Positions 41,044-49,440 of a stretch of 49,440 nt of DNA are shown piece after piece. The stretch is from Gemmatimonadota bacterium. GTDB taxonomy: Bacteria > Gemmatimonadota > Gemmatimonadetes > Palauibacterales > Palauibacteraceae. Each line of letters begins with the position of its first letter. Position 1 is the first letter of the stretch. A program made the position numbers and the translations under genes. The notes below the pieces were generated by a model. That model saw nothing but the letters and a program-made list of their open reading frames with translations. It was not told the DNA's origin and did not search any database. Location: contig JAJDUL010000030.1 in the NCBI GenBank assembly GCA_022826685.1, positions 1 through 49,440 of the forward strand. The letters are read 5' to 3'.

Positions 41044-42564
41044 CTAACCTGACCCGGCCGAGGCCATCGCCTCCTGGATCTCCGCTTCCATGGCACGAAT
41101 CTCGTCGTCGGTGAGTTCGGCGAACTGCTGGCGTTTCCTCGCTGCGAGTCGGCCGCCGTTCTGCAGGCACAGGCGAACGAGGAGGGATGCGCGCCGGTCG
41201 GGCATGTCCACTATGTCGCTGACGCCGCGGAGGGCGCGGTCGAAGACGGCCAGGAAGCCGAGTTCCTCCCTCAGGTCGTGACGCACCGCGTCGGCCACGC
41301 GGTCGTAGAAGTACTCCGCGAACGGCGTGGCGTCGAAGTAGCGGTAGAGATGGTCACTCTCGCTCGAAACGACGATCTCTCGACCGGGCGCGGCACCGTC
41401 CCCACCCGACCACTCCCACCGGATCAGGTCCATTCGGGGCCGGGAGAAGCCGGAGAGGACGTCATCGTAGCCGTGCCGGTCACGCAGAATCGCCGCGGAG
41501 ACCGGGAGGATGGTGCCGGGGACACCGTAGCCGCGTTTTGCGAGAACGTGGTGCATCAGGAAGCGGTGGATGCGACCGTTGCCATCTTCGAAAGGGTGGA
41601 CGAAGACGAAAGCGAACGAGGAGGCCGCCGCCCCGATGACCGGATCTACATGGCCTTGCAGGACGCGCTCCGTCAGCGCCGTCCATCCACGCATGAGGCT
41701 GGGAACATCCTTCGGACGAGGACAGATGAAGTGTACGCGTTCCCGGTATCCGCCGATCGTCTCGCCGACGAAGTTCTGGACGGTGCGCCAGTCGTCCGCC
41801 GCGTAGCGGGGATCGACGATGATGGCGTGCAGACGCAGGATGTCCGCCTTGTTCGCGGCGTCGAACTCGGACGCCGACTTCAGCGCCGCAACGAACCTCT
41901 CGGCACGATCACCGCGCGGGGTCTCGCCTTCCAGCGCGAACGACGAGCGCGTCTCCTTGGTGAAGAGGTAGTTCACGGCCCTGGTGAGGATCGACGCCTC
42001 GCAGCCCTCCATGAGCGCCCGGGCTTCCTCATCCAGACTCGACTTCATCGCCCGCCGCAGCTTCGGAGTCAGCCTTACGGAGGGACACAACTCGGCCCCG
42101 CCCAGGAGATTGTCGGCAACCCGGTGACGCCGTGAATTGCGGCGGCCGGCACCCACATGCCGCCTGTGATCCAACGCGCTGACGTAGTTTCCCGTCTTCG
42201 CATCGTCCAGGTCCAGTGTTCTGCCGGTGAACGTCTCGTAGAAGAACCACGCCCGCCGGCTGAATGCGCCCGTCGGCTGCGCCCGCACCCACGCTTCCAG
42301 GGGTCCGGGGTCCATCGCCCGGAGGGCCGCGATCAGGAGGCCGAGGTCGAAGGCCTCGTGGCGAAGTGCGAAGAGGAGGTGCGCGATGACCGAGTCCTCC
42401 ACCGCGTATCGCGTTGGATAGAATTCCGTGACTCGGCGACCGTCCGTCTCCGTCCGTCGCGTACCGGCGACGACGCAGCTCTGCACGGCCGGATTCGGAA
42501 CCGCCAGGTCGAAGTGGCGGAGGAGCCAGGCCTGGCCGATGGGTCTCCGAGTCTCGTTATGCAT
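41044..42564 (-). CDS. Fic family protein (AMPylase-type) with internal inhibitory motif
   Basis: A 506-aa Fic-domain protein, expected to transfer AMP or a similar group to a target protein. The active-site loop is complete: H323-PFEDGNGRIH-R334 (consensus HPFxDGNGRxxR). An inhibitory-helix motif S208-x3-E212-G213 (SFALEG) precedes the core, so it is a class II, self-inhibited Fic protein. The C-terminal 110 residues contain a helical, possibly winged-helix part. ATG 42564 is preferred; a TTG at 42606 would add 14 residues. It ends four bases from the nmrA-like stop and is probably transcribed alone. The target is unknown. Confidence 0.92.
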   Translation of the reverse strand: MHNETRRPIGQAWLLRHFDLAVPNPAVQSCVVAGTRRTETDGRRVTEFYPTRYAVEDSVIAHLLFALRHEAFDLGLLIAALRAMDPGPLEAWVRAQPTGAFSRRAWFFYETFTGRTLDLDDAKTGNYVSALDHRRHVGAGRRNSRRHRVADNLLGGAELCPSVRLTPKLRRAMKSSLDEEARALMEGCEASILTRAVNYLFTKETRSSFALEGETPRGDRAERFVAALKSASEFDAANKADILRLHAIIVDPRYAADDWRTVQNFVGETIGGYRERVHFICPRPKDVPSLMRGWTALTERVLQGHVDPVIGAAASSFAFVFVHPFEDGNGRIHRFLMHHVLAKRGYGVPGTILPVSAAILRDRHGYDDVLSGFSRPRMDLIRWEWSGGDGAAPGREIVVSSESDHLYRYFDATPFAEYFYDRVADAVRHDLREELGFLAVFDRALRGVSDIVDMPDRRASLLVRLCLQNGGRLAARKRQQFAELTDDEIRAMEAEIQEAMASAGSG

Positions 42565-42720
42565 GCGTCCGCCGTCGCCGTTTTGGTTACTCGCGTGGCG
42601 AAACAATTACATTTCATGCGTTTCGTGGCAAATCGCTTACTGGCGGATGCCTCATGAGTCCGCCGTCCCGAACGTAGACCCTCGGCGACTTGACGAGCCG
42701 CTTGGCGAGTCCGGCCGAGT

Positions 42721-43860
42721 TCAGCCCTCCAGTCGATAGATCGCGTAGCTTCCCCGCTGGACGCCAAACACCGTCGGCCATCCCGTCGCACGTATGCCGT
42801 GCGAAGGGTCGCTGAACATCGCGCTCTCGATCTCGAGGGTTTCGATATCCAGCAGCCAATACTGGAAGCCGGATGCCTGCAGGATGGGTGTGGCAGGGTT
42901 GATTGAGAAGGCAAGCCGTCCATCCGGAGAGGTGTGGGCGTTGCTGAAGTAGCTCTTGAGTGCGACGGCCACGGTCGCTCCGCTCGAGCCCTCGTTGGCA
43001 CGCTCCTGCATGCGCGCCAGATAAGGCTCGTCCGTCGCGATCCACTCCCGTAGAAGGGGGATGCGGGCACGGAGGTCCACCGAGCGCGCAGGTTCTCCTT
43101 CCGCCCCGTACACGGTCAGCAGATTCGTCTCCGCATTCATGACCACGACGGCGTCACCTACGACGCGGACGACGCAACCCATGCACATCCTCCGAGTCCG
43201 CTCGCAATCCTCCTCCGGGGTGCAGCGCACAGGCAACTCCTCGAACGCCCCGATTCCACCCACGGGATCGCCGGCCATGGAATAGGCATCCACCGCATGA
43301 GCACCCGTGCCCGGCGCCAACAGGATCGTCTCATCTCCTGCCAGGGCGATGCTGCGGTACGTGGTGGAGACCGGAAACGGATCCAAGCTTGAGCCGAGGC
43401 GCGGGTAAACCATCACCTTCCGGTTGCCCCGGTCCAGGAATACGACGTAGGAGGACGAGAAGCTGTAGTCGACCCAGTTGCGGACCTCGTGAGGCCCCCC
43501 ACCGAGTCCTCCGCCGTAAAGGTGGACAAGGCTGCCCAGAGTGTCCACTTCGGCCAGCGTTCCAGCCATCCTGTCCATCGTGAACATCGTGCCGGACGAA
43601 CCGTCATACCGTATGTCCGCGACGACGTTGAGCCACTCCGATTCCGGAGTCGTGTCTGGCACGGCCAGCATGGTAGCCGGGTGGAGAGTACGATCTGGTT
43701 CCACGGCAATCTGCGGCCCTTCGAACACCGCGGCGGCGTCCGGTGGGGCAGCTGTTGGTTCCGCTTGATCCTCTGGTTCCGGCTGATCCTCCGCCTGACA
43801 ACCCAGGAGCAGCAGAGCGGCAGGAATCACCCGGCGGAGCAGCGAAGCTGGATGGTCCAC
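42721..43860 (-). CDS. Six-bladed beta-propeller lipoprotein (second)
   Basis: A 379-aa exported protein. GTG 43860 places a lipoprotein signal at the N-terminus (LLRRVIPAALLLLGC) and has AAGGA nine bases upstream. An Asp/Glu/Pro linker follows, then a propeller of about six blades (SEWLNVVADIRYDGSSGTMFTMDRMAGTLAEVDTLG, YVVFLDRGNRKVMVYP, NAHTSPDGRLAFSINP, GFQYWLLDIETLEIES). One blade holds a cluster of four cysteines (CTPEEDCERTRRMCMGC) that may bind metal or form disulfides. No enzymatic motif is visible. Confidence 0.75.
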   Translation of the reverse strand: MDHPASLLRRVIPAALLLLGCQAEDQPEPEDQAEPTAAPPDAAAVFEGPQIAVEPDRTLHPATMLAVPDTTPESEWLNVVADIRYDGSSGTMFTMDRMAGTLAEVDTLGSLVHLYGGGLGGGPHEVRNWVDYSFSSSYVVFLDRGNRKVMVYPRLGSSLDPFPVSTTYRSIALAGDETILLAPGTGAHAVDAYSMAGDPVGGIGAFEELPVRCTPEEDCERTRRMCMGCVVRVVGDAVVVMNAETNLLTVYGAEGEPARSVDLRARIPLLREWIATDEPYLARMQERANEGSSGATVAVALKSYFSNAHTSPDGRLAFSINPATPILQASGFQYWLLDIETLEIESAMFSDPSHGIRATGWPTVFGVQRGSYAIYRLEG

Positions 43861-44034
43861 GGAGACTGATCCTTTCAGCAGAAATCGCTGTCGCACCGGA
43901 GCACCGGGCGCGGTCCCCCGGAAGAGACCGCGCCCGGCTGTCCCCATCAAGCAGCAGCGTCGTCAGGGCGGTTTTCCCACCTCCCCTCGCGCCGGTAGGT
44001 TTCGACGCCCCCGGTTCCGAACGGAGAGCGACGC

Positions 44035-44595
44035 ATGTTCACGATATACATCTTCTGTCTCCTGGTGGGCGGCGGCTTCCTCGCGCTGTCCGTGTTCGGC
44101 GACTTCCTGGACGGCATGGACATCGATGTGGATGTCGACGCGGAGCTGGACGCGGGGGGAGCGACCGATGTGGCGAGACTTCTCTCGCTGCGGACGATCG
44201 TCTACGCCCTGTTCGGATTCGGCGCGACCGGGGCCATCCTGCACTGGTTCACGGGGCCGGCCGTCACGGCCGCCATCGCCGGCGTCACCGGACTCGCCTC
44301 TGGAGCCTTCATCGGCGCGGCCTTCCGCTACATCAAGCGCTCGGGCGCCGGGACCGCGCTCGGAGAGCGTTCGCTGGCCGGGTTGACGGGCGAAGTCACG
44401 ATGGAAATAGCGCCGGACGGGGCGGGTACGGTAAAGGTGTCGCGTGGCGAGCGCCGCTACAGCGTGCGGGCCCGCCTGGACTCGACCTGTCCCGCCGACC
44501 TGCCGCTCCGGGCCGGACAGTCGGTCGTCGTCGTGCGCATGACGGACGGCATCGCGGATGTCGCGCCGGTAGACATGAAACTGCTCGAAGAATGA
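44035..44595 (+). CDS. NfeD/YqiJ-like membrane protein
   Basis: A 186-aa inner-membrane protein of the NfeD/YqiJ type. An N-terminal helix (residues 3-22) is followed by an acidic loop (GMDIDVDVDAELDAGG), two further helices (about 48-85) and a C-terminal OB-like domain (AGLTGEVTMEIAPDGAGTVKVSRGERRYSVRAR, ending GIADVAPVDMKLLEE). NfeD proteins pair with flotillin/SPFH proteins, and a flotillin gene does start eight bases downstream, but only its first 43 codons are present. The NfeD gene itself looks intact. Confidence 0.85.
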   Translation: MFTIYIFCLLVGGGFLALSVFGDFLDGMDIDVDVDAELDAGGATDVARLLSLRTIVYALFGFGATGAILHWFTGPAVTAAIAGVTGLASGAFIGAAFRYIKRSGAGTALGERSLAGLTGEVTMEIAPDGAGTVKVSRGERRYSVRARLDSTCPADLPLRAGQSVVVVRMTDGIADVAPVDMKLLEE

Positions 44596-44602
44596 GGTTG
44601 AA

Positions 44603-44875
44603 ATGCAAGACTTTCTGAATGTCCTGGCCGCCCCCGTCACGATGGCGGCCGTCTTCTTCGTCGTCGTACTCGTGGCGATCGTCACGATCAAGAACCTGAT
44701 CGTCATCGTCCCCCCCAACCGCGCCGCCGTGACACGAACTGGCTCACCGACGCGCCGCTACGGGAATGGTACGGAGTCGCGACGAACGGGGACGGAGCCG
44801 TCACGGAGCTGGTTCTGTGGGGGAACAACCTGCGCGGCGGCATACCCGCGGAGATCGGACAGCTCGAGGCGCTGA
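44603..44875 (+). pseudogene. Flotillin N-terminal remnant, truncated at about 44731
   Basis: The start is a normal flotillin: ATG 44603 with GAGG five bases upstream, an N-terminal transmembrane helix (VTMAAVFFVVVLVAIVTI) and the SPFH lead-in IKNLIVIVPPNRAAV. After residue 43 the similarity ends abruptly. The frame continues for 47 meaningless codons to a stop at 44875, while the DNA becomes an LRR coding sequence in another frame. So the rest of the flotillin (SPFH and coiled-coil parts) is missing. Either a deletion or an assembly join. Confidence 0.8.
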
Positions 44876-47265
44876 CGATTCTGGACCTCGACTACAACTG
44901 GCTGCGGGGTCCAGTACCTGCCGCACTGGCAGACCTCGCGCGACTGCAGACGCTGAGCCTCCACAGCAACCTGCTTGGAGGGTCGATACCGCGGGAGTTG
45001 GGTGCTCTACCGGCCATCGAAGAGCTATACCTCAGCGATAACCTGCTGGCGGGGCGGATCCCTCCGACCCTGGGCGAACTGACGTCAATCGTCCGACTGC
45101 GTTTGAATGCGAACCAGCTGGAGGGGCCGATCCCGCCGGGATTGGGCGATCTGCCTTCCCTGCTCGAACTCCGTCTCTCCGCCAATCGGCTGGAGGGCCC
45201 GATCCCGCCGGAACTGGGCCGACTGACGCAGTTGCGGGTGCTCTGGCTGGACGAAAACCGGTTGAACGGCCCCATACCGCCGGAACTCGGCAACCTTACT
45301 TCCGTCTGGTACATGTACCTGGGCTTCAATGAACTGTCCGGCGAGATCCCTCCGGAACTCGGTAATCTCCGCTCCGTGTGGGAACTGGGTCTCGACGCCA
45401 ACAACCTGACGGGGCCGATCCCCCCGGAGTTGGGATCCCTCACGCATATGAAGTCCGAACTCAATCTGCGGCTCAACGAGTTGACGGGGGCGATTCCCGC
45501 CGCGCTCGGCAACCTCGAATCTCTCAAGAAGCTGCGGCTCGGATTCAACAACCTGGAAGGGCGCGTCCCGCCCGAACTGGGGCAGATGAGGAGCCTCGAG
45601 TGGCTGGATCTCGCGCATAATCCGCGACTGCGCGGCCCGCTCCCGCCGACGTTCGCGGACCTCGGCAGACTGGGACGGTTCGAGTGGATCGGGACGGGGT
45701 TGTGCTTGCCGGAAGATCCTGCCCTCCTGGACCGGGCGCGCCTGTGGCGCCTCTCGCGTTGCGATGAAAAGCCGCTCGACGGTTCGCATGCGTACCTCGT
45801 ACAGGCGGTGCAGTCGCTGGAGTTCCCCGTACCGCTGATCGAAGGCGAGGCGGCGCTCCTGCGGGTCTTCGTGACGGCCCCGCGGCCCACGGGGGCGGAG
45901 ATCCCCGACGTGCGGGCGACGTTCTTCTACGGTGAGGAGGAGATCTACGCGGTGGATATCCCCGGGAAACCGACGCCGCTGCCCATCGATCTCGGCGAGG
46001 CGGAGGCATCGCTCGAAAAGTCCGCCAACGCCCCCATTCCCGGTTGGGTGGTGCGTCCCGGAGTCGAAATGGTGATCGACATCGATCCGGCCGGAACGCT
46101 GGACCCCGGACTCGGAGTGTCGCGCCGGCTTCCGGAGTCGGGCCGACAGCGGGTGCAGGTCGAACGGATGCCGAGCTTCGACCTTACGGTCGTCCCGTTC
46201 CTGTGGCGTACCCGGCCGGATTCCACGGCGGTGGACCTTGCCATGGAGATGGCGGCGGACCCGGAAGGGCACAGACTGCTTTGGGAAACCTCGAACCTCC
46301 TGCCGGTCGGCGAACTGACGGTGACGGCCCACCAGCCCGTATTGACGTCGAGCAACGATTCGGATGCGCTCCTCGATGAAGTGGGTGCTGTCCGCGTCAT
46401 GGAGGGAGGTCGGGGTCATTACATGGCGGCGCTCTCCGGCGAGGCCACGGGCGCCTGGGGCGTGGCGTGGATCCCGGGATGGACGAGCTACGTGCGGCTG
46501 GGCTTTTCGAGCCAGCCCGAGGAGGCGCTGACGATCGCGCACGAACTCGGGCACAACCTGAGCCTCTTCCACGCGCCGTGCAGTGTGGGGGCCACGCTGG
46601 ATCCGGCGTATCCGTTTTCCGACGGGTCGACAGGGGCGTGGGGGGTCGATTCGCGCTCGGGAGAGAACGTTCTCGTGCCAGCGACGACGGCGGACTTGAT
46701 GTCCTACTGCGTCCCGGCCTGGATCGGCGACTACCATTTCCTGAAGGCGGCGGCACATCGCACGGTGGCATTCGATGCCTCCGGATCCGCCACGGCCACC
46801 ATGCTCCTCTGGGGCGGCGCGAAAGAGGACGGCACGCCGTATCTGAACCCGGCCTTCGCGGTCGACGCGCCGCCCGCCCTGCCGACCTCCGACGGCGAGC
46901 ATGATATCGTCGGACGCGCGGCCGATGGCAGCATCCTCTTCTCGTTGAGCTTCGACATGACGCGCGTCGCCGACACCGACGGGAGGCTGGCGTTCGCGTA
47001 CGCCGTCCCCATCGATGGCCAAACCGCCGCCCTTCTCGAAGAGATCTCTCTATCCGGTCCGGGCGGTGCCGTCACTATGGACCGGGATACGAACGAACCG
47101 GCCGTCATCCTGCGCGATCGGCTCAGCGGACAGGTGCGCGGTCTGCTGCGCGACCTGCCGCAGTCGGTACGAACACTGGCCGATGCCGTGACCGGACTCG
47201 GCGTCGGGCCGGACGTCGAGGTTCTGTTCAGCCGCGGGATACCGCACATCGACAGGGAACCGTAA
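44731..47265 (+). CDS. LRR-metzincin metalloprotease, 5' truncated
   Basis: The frame is open from the junction at about 44731, where it begins NWLTDAPLREWYGV, the usual N-terminal cap of these secreted LRR proteins, but the preceding signal peptide and start codon are absent. Twelve plant-type 24-residue LRRs follow (consensus LxLxxNxLxGxIPPELGxLxx, about 44800-45680). Then come a beta-rich linker and a protease part with the zinc motif HELGHNLSLFH at 46540-46572 (HExxHxxxxxH, metzincin type), then a C-terminal beta domain. First usable start is TTG 44998. As it stands it is probably not exported or expressed; intact relatives would be secreted proteases. Confidence 0.8.
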   Translation, partial: DTNWLTDAPLREWYGVATNGDGAVTELVLWGNNLRGGIPAEIGQLEALTILDLDYNWLRGPVPAALADLARLQTLSLHSNLLGGSIPRELGALPAIEELYLSDNLLAGRIPPTLGELTSIVRLRLNANQLEGPIPPGLGDLPSLLELRLSANRLEGPIPPELGRLTQLRVLWLDENRLNGPIPPELGNLTSVWYMYLGFNELSGEIPPELGNLRSVWELGLDANNLTGPIPPELGSLTHMKSELNLRLNELTGAIPAALGNLESLKKLRLGFNNLEGRVPPELGQMRSLEWLDLAHNPRLRGPLPPTFADLGRLGRFEWIGTGLCLPEDPALLDRARLWRLSRCDEKPLDGSHAYLVQAVQSLEFPVPLIEGEAALLRVFVTAPRPTGAEIPDVRATFFYGEEEIYAVDIPGKPTPLPIDLGEAEASLEKSANAPIPGWVVRPGVEMVIDIDPAGTLDPGLGVSRRLPESGRQRVQVERMPSFDLTVVPFLWRTRPDSTAVDLAMEMAADPEGHRLLWETSNLLPVGELTVTAHQPVLTSSNDSDALLDEVGAVRVMEGGRGHYMAALSGEATGAWGVAWIPGWTSYVRLGFSSQPEEALTIAHELGHNLSLFHAPCSVGATLDPAYPFSDGSTGAWGVDSRSGENVLVPATTADLMSYCVPAWIGDYHFLKAAAHRTVAFDASGSATATMLLWGGAKEDGTPYLNPAFAVDAPPALPTSDGEHDIVGRAADGSILFSLSFDMTRVADTDGRLAFAYAVPIDGQTAALLEEISLSGPGGAVTMDRDTNEPAVILRDRLSGQVRGLLRDLPQSVRTLADAVTGLGVGPDVEVLFSRGIPHIDREP

Positions 47266-47375
47266 ACCGCATCCTCCGCGGTTTGGGAGTAGCGCCGATC
47301 TCGCGTTGCGCGGGGCGGTCGGTGCGGAACAAGTTGAAGGTTCCGTTCGGCGATCCTCCGACCCTGCGAGTTGCC

Positions 47376-49440
47376 ATGCGTATCGGTCCCCCGCCCGTCC
47401 GCCTCCTCTCCTGTCTTTCCGCAGGCCTCGCGCTTGCTTGCGATCCGGGTGCCGGCGCACCCGGCGTGACCGTGACCGGGGAACCCGGGTTGCTCGAGTC
47501 ATCCGCAGCCCGGCCGGTGTCACCCGTCCTCGCCGAGGAGCCGCCACCCGAGTTCGGCGGGTATCCCGGCGTGCGGCACGGCGGCAACTACATGCACAAC
47601 TATTACCTGCCGCCGGCACCCGGGACGACACCCTGGTTCCCCTCGTGGTCGCCGGACGGCGGGTCGCTCGCGGTGGGGATGGCCGGGTCCGTCTGGGAAG
47701 TGGACGTGGAGACGGGGAACGCGACCGAACTCACGCGCGGGGGCACGTACCATTCCTCCCCGTCCTATTCCCCCGATGGCCGCTGGATCGTGTACACGGC
47801 CGACTACGGAGGCGAGCGAATCCAGCTCGAGATGCTGGACACGGAGACGGGCGAGACGCGGGCGCTCACGGACGACAGGTTCGTGTATGCGGACCCCGTA
47901 TTTTCGCCGGACGGAGGCCGGATCGCGTACGTGTCGAGCGCGCCGAACGGGTACTTCAACGTCTTCATCCGGGAGGTGGCGGACGGCGACTGGGCGGGGC
48001 CGGAGATCGCGGTCAGCAGCGACAACTCCTACGGGAACAACCGGCTCTACTTCGGGCCCATGGATATGCACCTCTCGCCCGCGTGGATGCCGGACGGAGA
48101 GGAACTCCTCCTCGTCTCGAACCGCGACGTCCCGCTGGGCTCGGGGAACGTGATCCGCGTGCCGGCCCGCGCGGACGGAATCCGGGAGGCGCGGACGGTA
48201 CTCCGGGAGCAGACGCTCTACCGTGCCCGGCCGGACGTGTCGCTGGACGGCCGGCGCTTCGTGTATTCGTCGACGGCGGGGGCGGCGGACCAGTTCAACA
48301 ACCTGTACGTGCAGCCGACGGAAGGCGGGGAACCCTACAAGCTCACCTTCTTCGAGCACGACGCCTTCCACCCGCGCTGGTCGCCGGACGGGGAGACGAT
48401 CGCCTACATCACGAACGAGGGCGGGCTCCCGCAACTCGAACTCATCGAGACGTACGGCGGCCGACGACGGCGGATCGAGATCGGCGAGCGCGAGTACGCG
48501 GGGCCGACGGGCATGCTCTCGGTCACGGTGCGTACGGACGCGAGCGGGAGGGACCCTGTCGCGGCGCGCGTCACCCTCCTCGGGCCGGACGGGAAGTACC
48601 ACGCCCCACCCGACGAATACGCGCGCATCGGCCAGCGCGGGCGCTATCCCGCCTTCCACACCGACGGGACGTTCACCGTCGCGCTCCCGCCGGGCGAAGC
48701 GGACCTCACCATCCTGAAGGGCTTCGAGGTCGAGCCGCAGCGCATGAAGGTCGCGATCGAGGCCGGGGAGACCGTCGAACTCGCCGTGACCCTGCACCGG
48801 TTCGCGGATCTCTCGGCCGACGGGTGGCACAACGGCTCCACGCACGTCCACATGAACTACGCGGGGAACCTCCACAACACGCTCGAGAACCTGATGTTCA
48901 TGTCCGCGGCGGAGGACCAGGACATCGTGAACGAGCAGGTGGCGAACAAGGACAACCGGATCCTCGACCACCAGTTCTTCGTGCCCGGCGGCGGGGAACA
49001 CCCGGTGTCGATGGAGACGGAGGAGATGGTCGTCATCGTGGGGCAGGAATACCGGCCGCCGTTCTACGGACACGTGTTCATGTTCGGCATGCGCGACCAC
49101 CTCATCTCGCCGTTCACGACGGGATACGAGGGGACGGGGATCGAGAGCCTGTATCCGTCGAACACGGACATGATGCGGAAGGCGAAGGACCAGGGCGCGA
49201 CGACCGGTTACGTCCACCCCTACTTCGGCGATGTGGACCCGCTCACCTTCGGGCTGATGGGCGGGAAGGGGTTCATGGTCGACGCGGTGCTGGGGACGAG
49301 CGACGCGCTCGAGTGGTCCACGGCCGAGCGGGCCGGGTTCTTCCCGCTCTACGCGCTGTGGAGCAACGACGTCCGTGTGTGCGCGACGGGGGACTCGGAC
49401 TCGAGCTCGAACCAGCACAAGACCGCGAGGGAGCCACCCA
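47376..49440 (+). CDS. PD40-propeller plus CehA/McbA-type metallohydrolase, 3' partial
   Basis: An exported protein running off the window (688 codons present). The signal ends in a lipobox-like LALAC (residue 22). Six PD40/TolB blades follow (WSPDGGSLAV, YSPDGRWIVY, FSPDGGRIAY, WMPDGEELLL, VSLDGRRFVY, WSPDGETIAY), then a carboxypeptidase-like beta domain. Last is a PHP-type domain with WHNGSTHVHMNYAG, TTGYVHPYFG and the terminal CATGDSDSSS, as in CehA/McbA family metallohydrolases. The opposite strand also has a long open frame, but this is its shadow. ATG 47376 lacks a clear Shine-Dalgarno. Confidence 0.85.
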   Translation, partial: MRIGPPPVRLLSCLSAGLALACDPGAGAPGVTVTGEPGLLESSAARPVSPVLAEEPPPEFGGYPGVRHGGNYMHNYYLPPAPGTTPWFPSWSPDGGSLAVGMAGSVWEVDVETGNATELTRGGTYHSSPSYSPDGRWIVYTADYGGERIQLEMLDTETGETRALTDDRFVYADPVFSPDGGRIAYVSSAPNGYFNVFIREVADGDWAGPEIAVSSDNSYGNNRLYFGPMDMHLSPAWMPDGEELLLVSNRDVPLGSGNVIRVPARADGIREARTVLREQTLYRARPDVSLDGRRFVYSSTAGAADQFNNLYVQPTEGGEPYKLTFFEHDAFHPRWSPDGETIAYITNEGGLPQLELIETYGGRRRRIEIGEREYAGPTGMLSVTVRTDASGRDPVAARVTLLGPDGKYHAPPDEYARIGQRGRYPAFHTDGTFTVALPPGEADLTILKGFEVEPQRMKVAIEAGETVELAVTLHRFADLSADGWHNGSTHVHMNYAGNLHNTLENLMFMSAAEDQDIVNEQVANKDNRILDHQFFVPGGGEHPVSMETEEMVVIVGQEYRPPFYGHVFMFGMRDHLISPFTTGYEGTGIESLYPSNTDMMRKAKDQGATTGYVHPYFGDVDPLTFGLMGGKGFMVDAVLGTSDALEWSTAERAGFFPLYALWSNDVRVCATGDSDSSSNQHKTAREPP

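Noticed and set aside
45085..47022. 645-codon minus-strand open frame
   Set aside because: Antisense of the LRR-protease gene.
47520..49418. 632-codon minus-strand open frame
   Set aside because: Antisense of the PD40/metallohydrolase gene, which has six PD40 blades and PHP motifs on the plus strand and simply lacks a stop inside the window.

Overview
The window is a high-GC, gene-dense bacterial chromosome segment with short intergenic gaps and many 1-8 base start/stop overlaps (ATGA, GTGA, TTGA). The gene mix suggests a member of the Gemmatimonadota: secreted S9, M24, DUF885 and CocE-type hydrolases, DUF2911, six-bladed beta-propeller lipoproteins, lipoprotein signals on many exported proteins, and a plant-type LRR metalloprotease. 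This is inference from gene content; there is no rRNA or other phylogenetic marker here to confirm it.

Layout. 0-8.3 kb (minus): a compact operon alr > cdd > lipoprotein > outer-membrane-type protein > miaB > lapA-like, with comEC 115 bases further on; mazG diverges from it on the plus strand. 9.2-18.4 kb (minus): a long run of overlapping genes: an NTF2-like lipoprotein, a Cys/Met-type PLP enzyme, a threonine dehydratase-like enzyme, a membrane protein, an unlisted 54-codon ORF resembling that protein's N-terminus, a DUF885 zinc hydrolase, a metallophosphoesterase, a lectin-like secreted protein, a MOSC protein, an alpha/beta hydrolase and a gamma-glutamylcyclotransferase-like protein. 18.5-22.3 kb: DUF2911, an S9 peptidase, a small lipoprotein and a cold-shock gene, with a perfect AT-rich hairpin between convergent genes and a bidirectional terminator. 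22.4-25.8 kb (minus): M24 peptidase > jelly-roll protein > TlpA > GNAT, ending at a good terminator.

26-34.6 kb: an AlbA_2-type regulator and a carboxylate gene set, tctC-tctB-tctA-mmgE/prpD-cocE-DUF1761. 34.7-43.9 kb is the most accessory-looking part: a Phd/VapC-type module with a probable leaderless promoter, two paralogous metallo-beta-lactamase-fold genes with an unusual metal motif, a HicAB module, a likely operon encoding a six-cysteine secreted peptide, a beta-propeller lipoprotein and a membrane-anchored DsbA-like oxidase, then an NmrA reductase, a Fic protein and a second beta-propeller.

44-49.4 kb (plus): an NfeD-like gene is followed by a flotillin gene that stops resembling flotillin after 43 codons and runs directly, out of frame, into an LRR-metzincin gene lacking its own start. 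This is either a deletion junction or an assembly chimera. The last gene (PD40 repeats plus CehA/McbA-type metallohydrolase) runs off the window.

The best candidate for something new is the peptide/propeller/DsbA set at 37.7-39.9 kb. No rRNA, tRNA, CRISPR array, transposase or prophage was seen.
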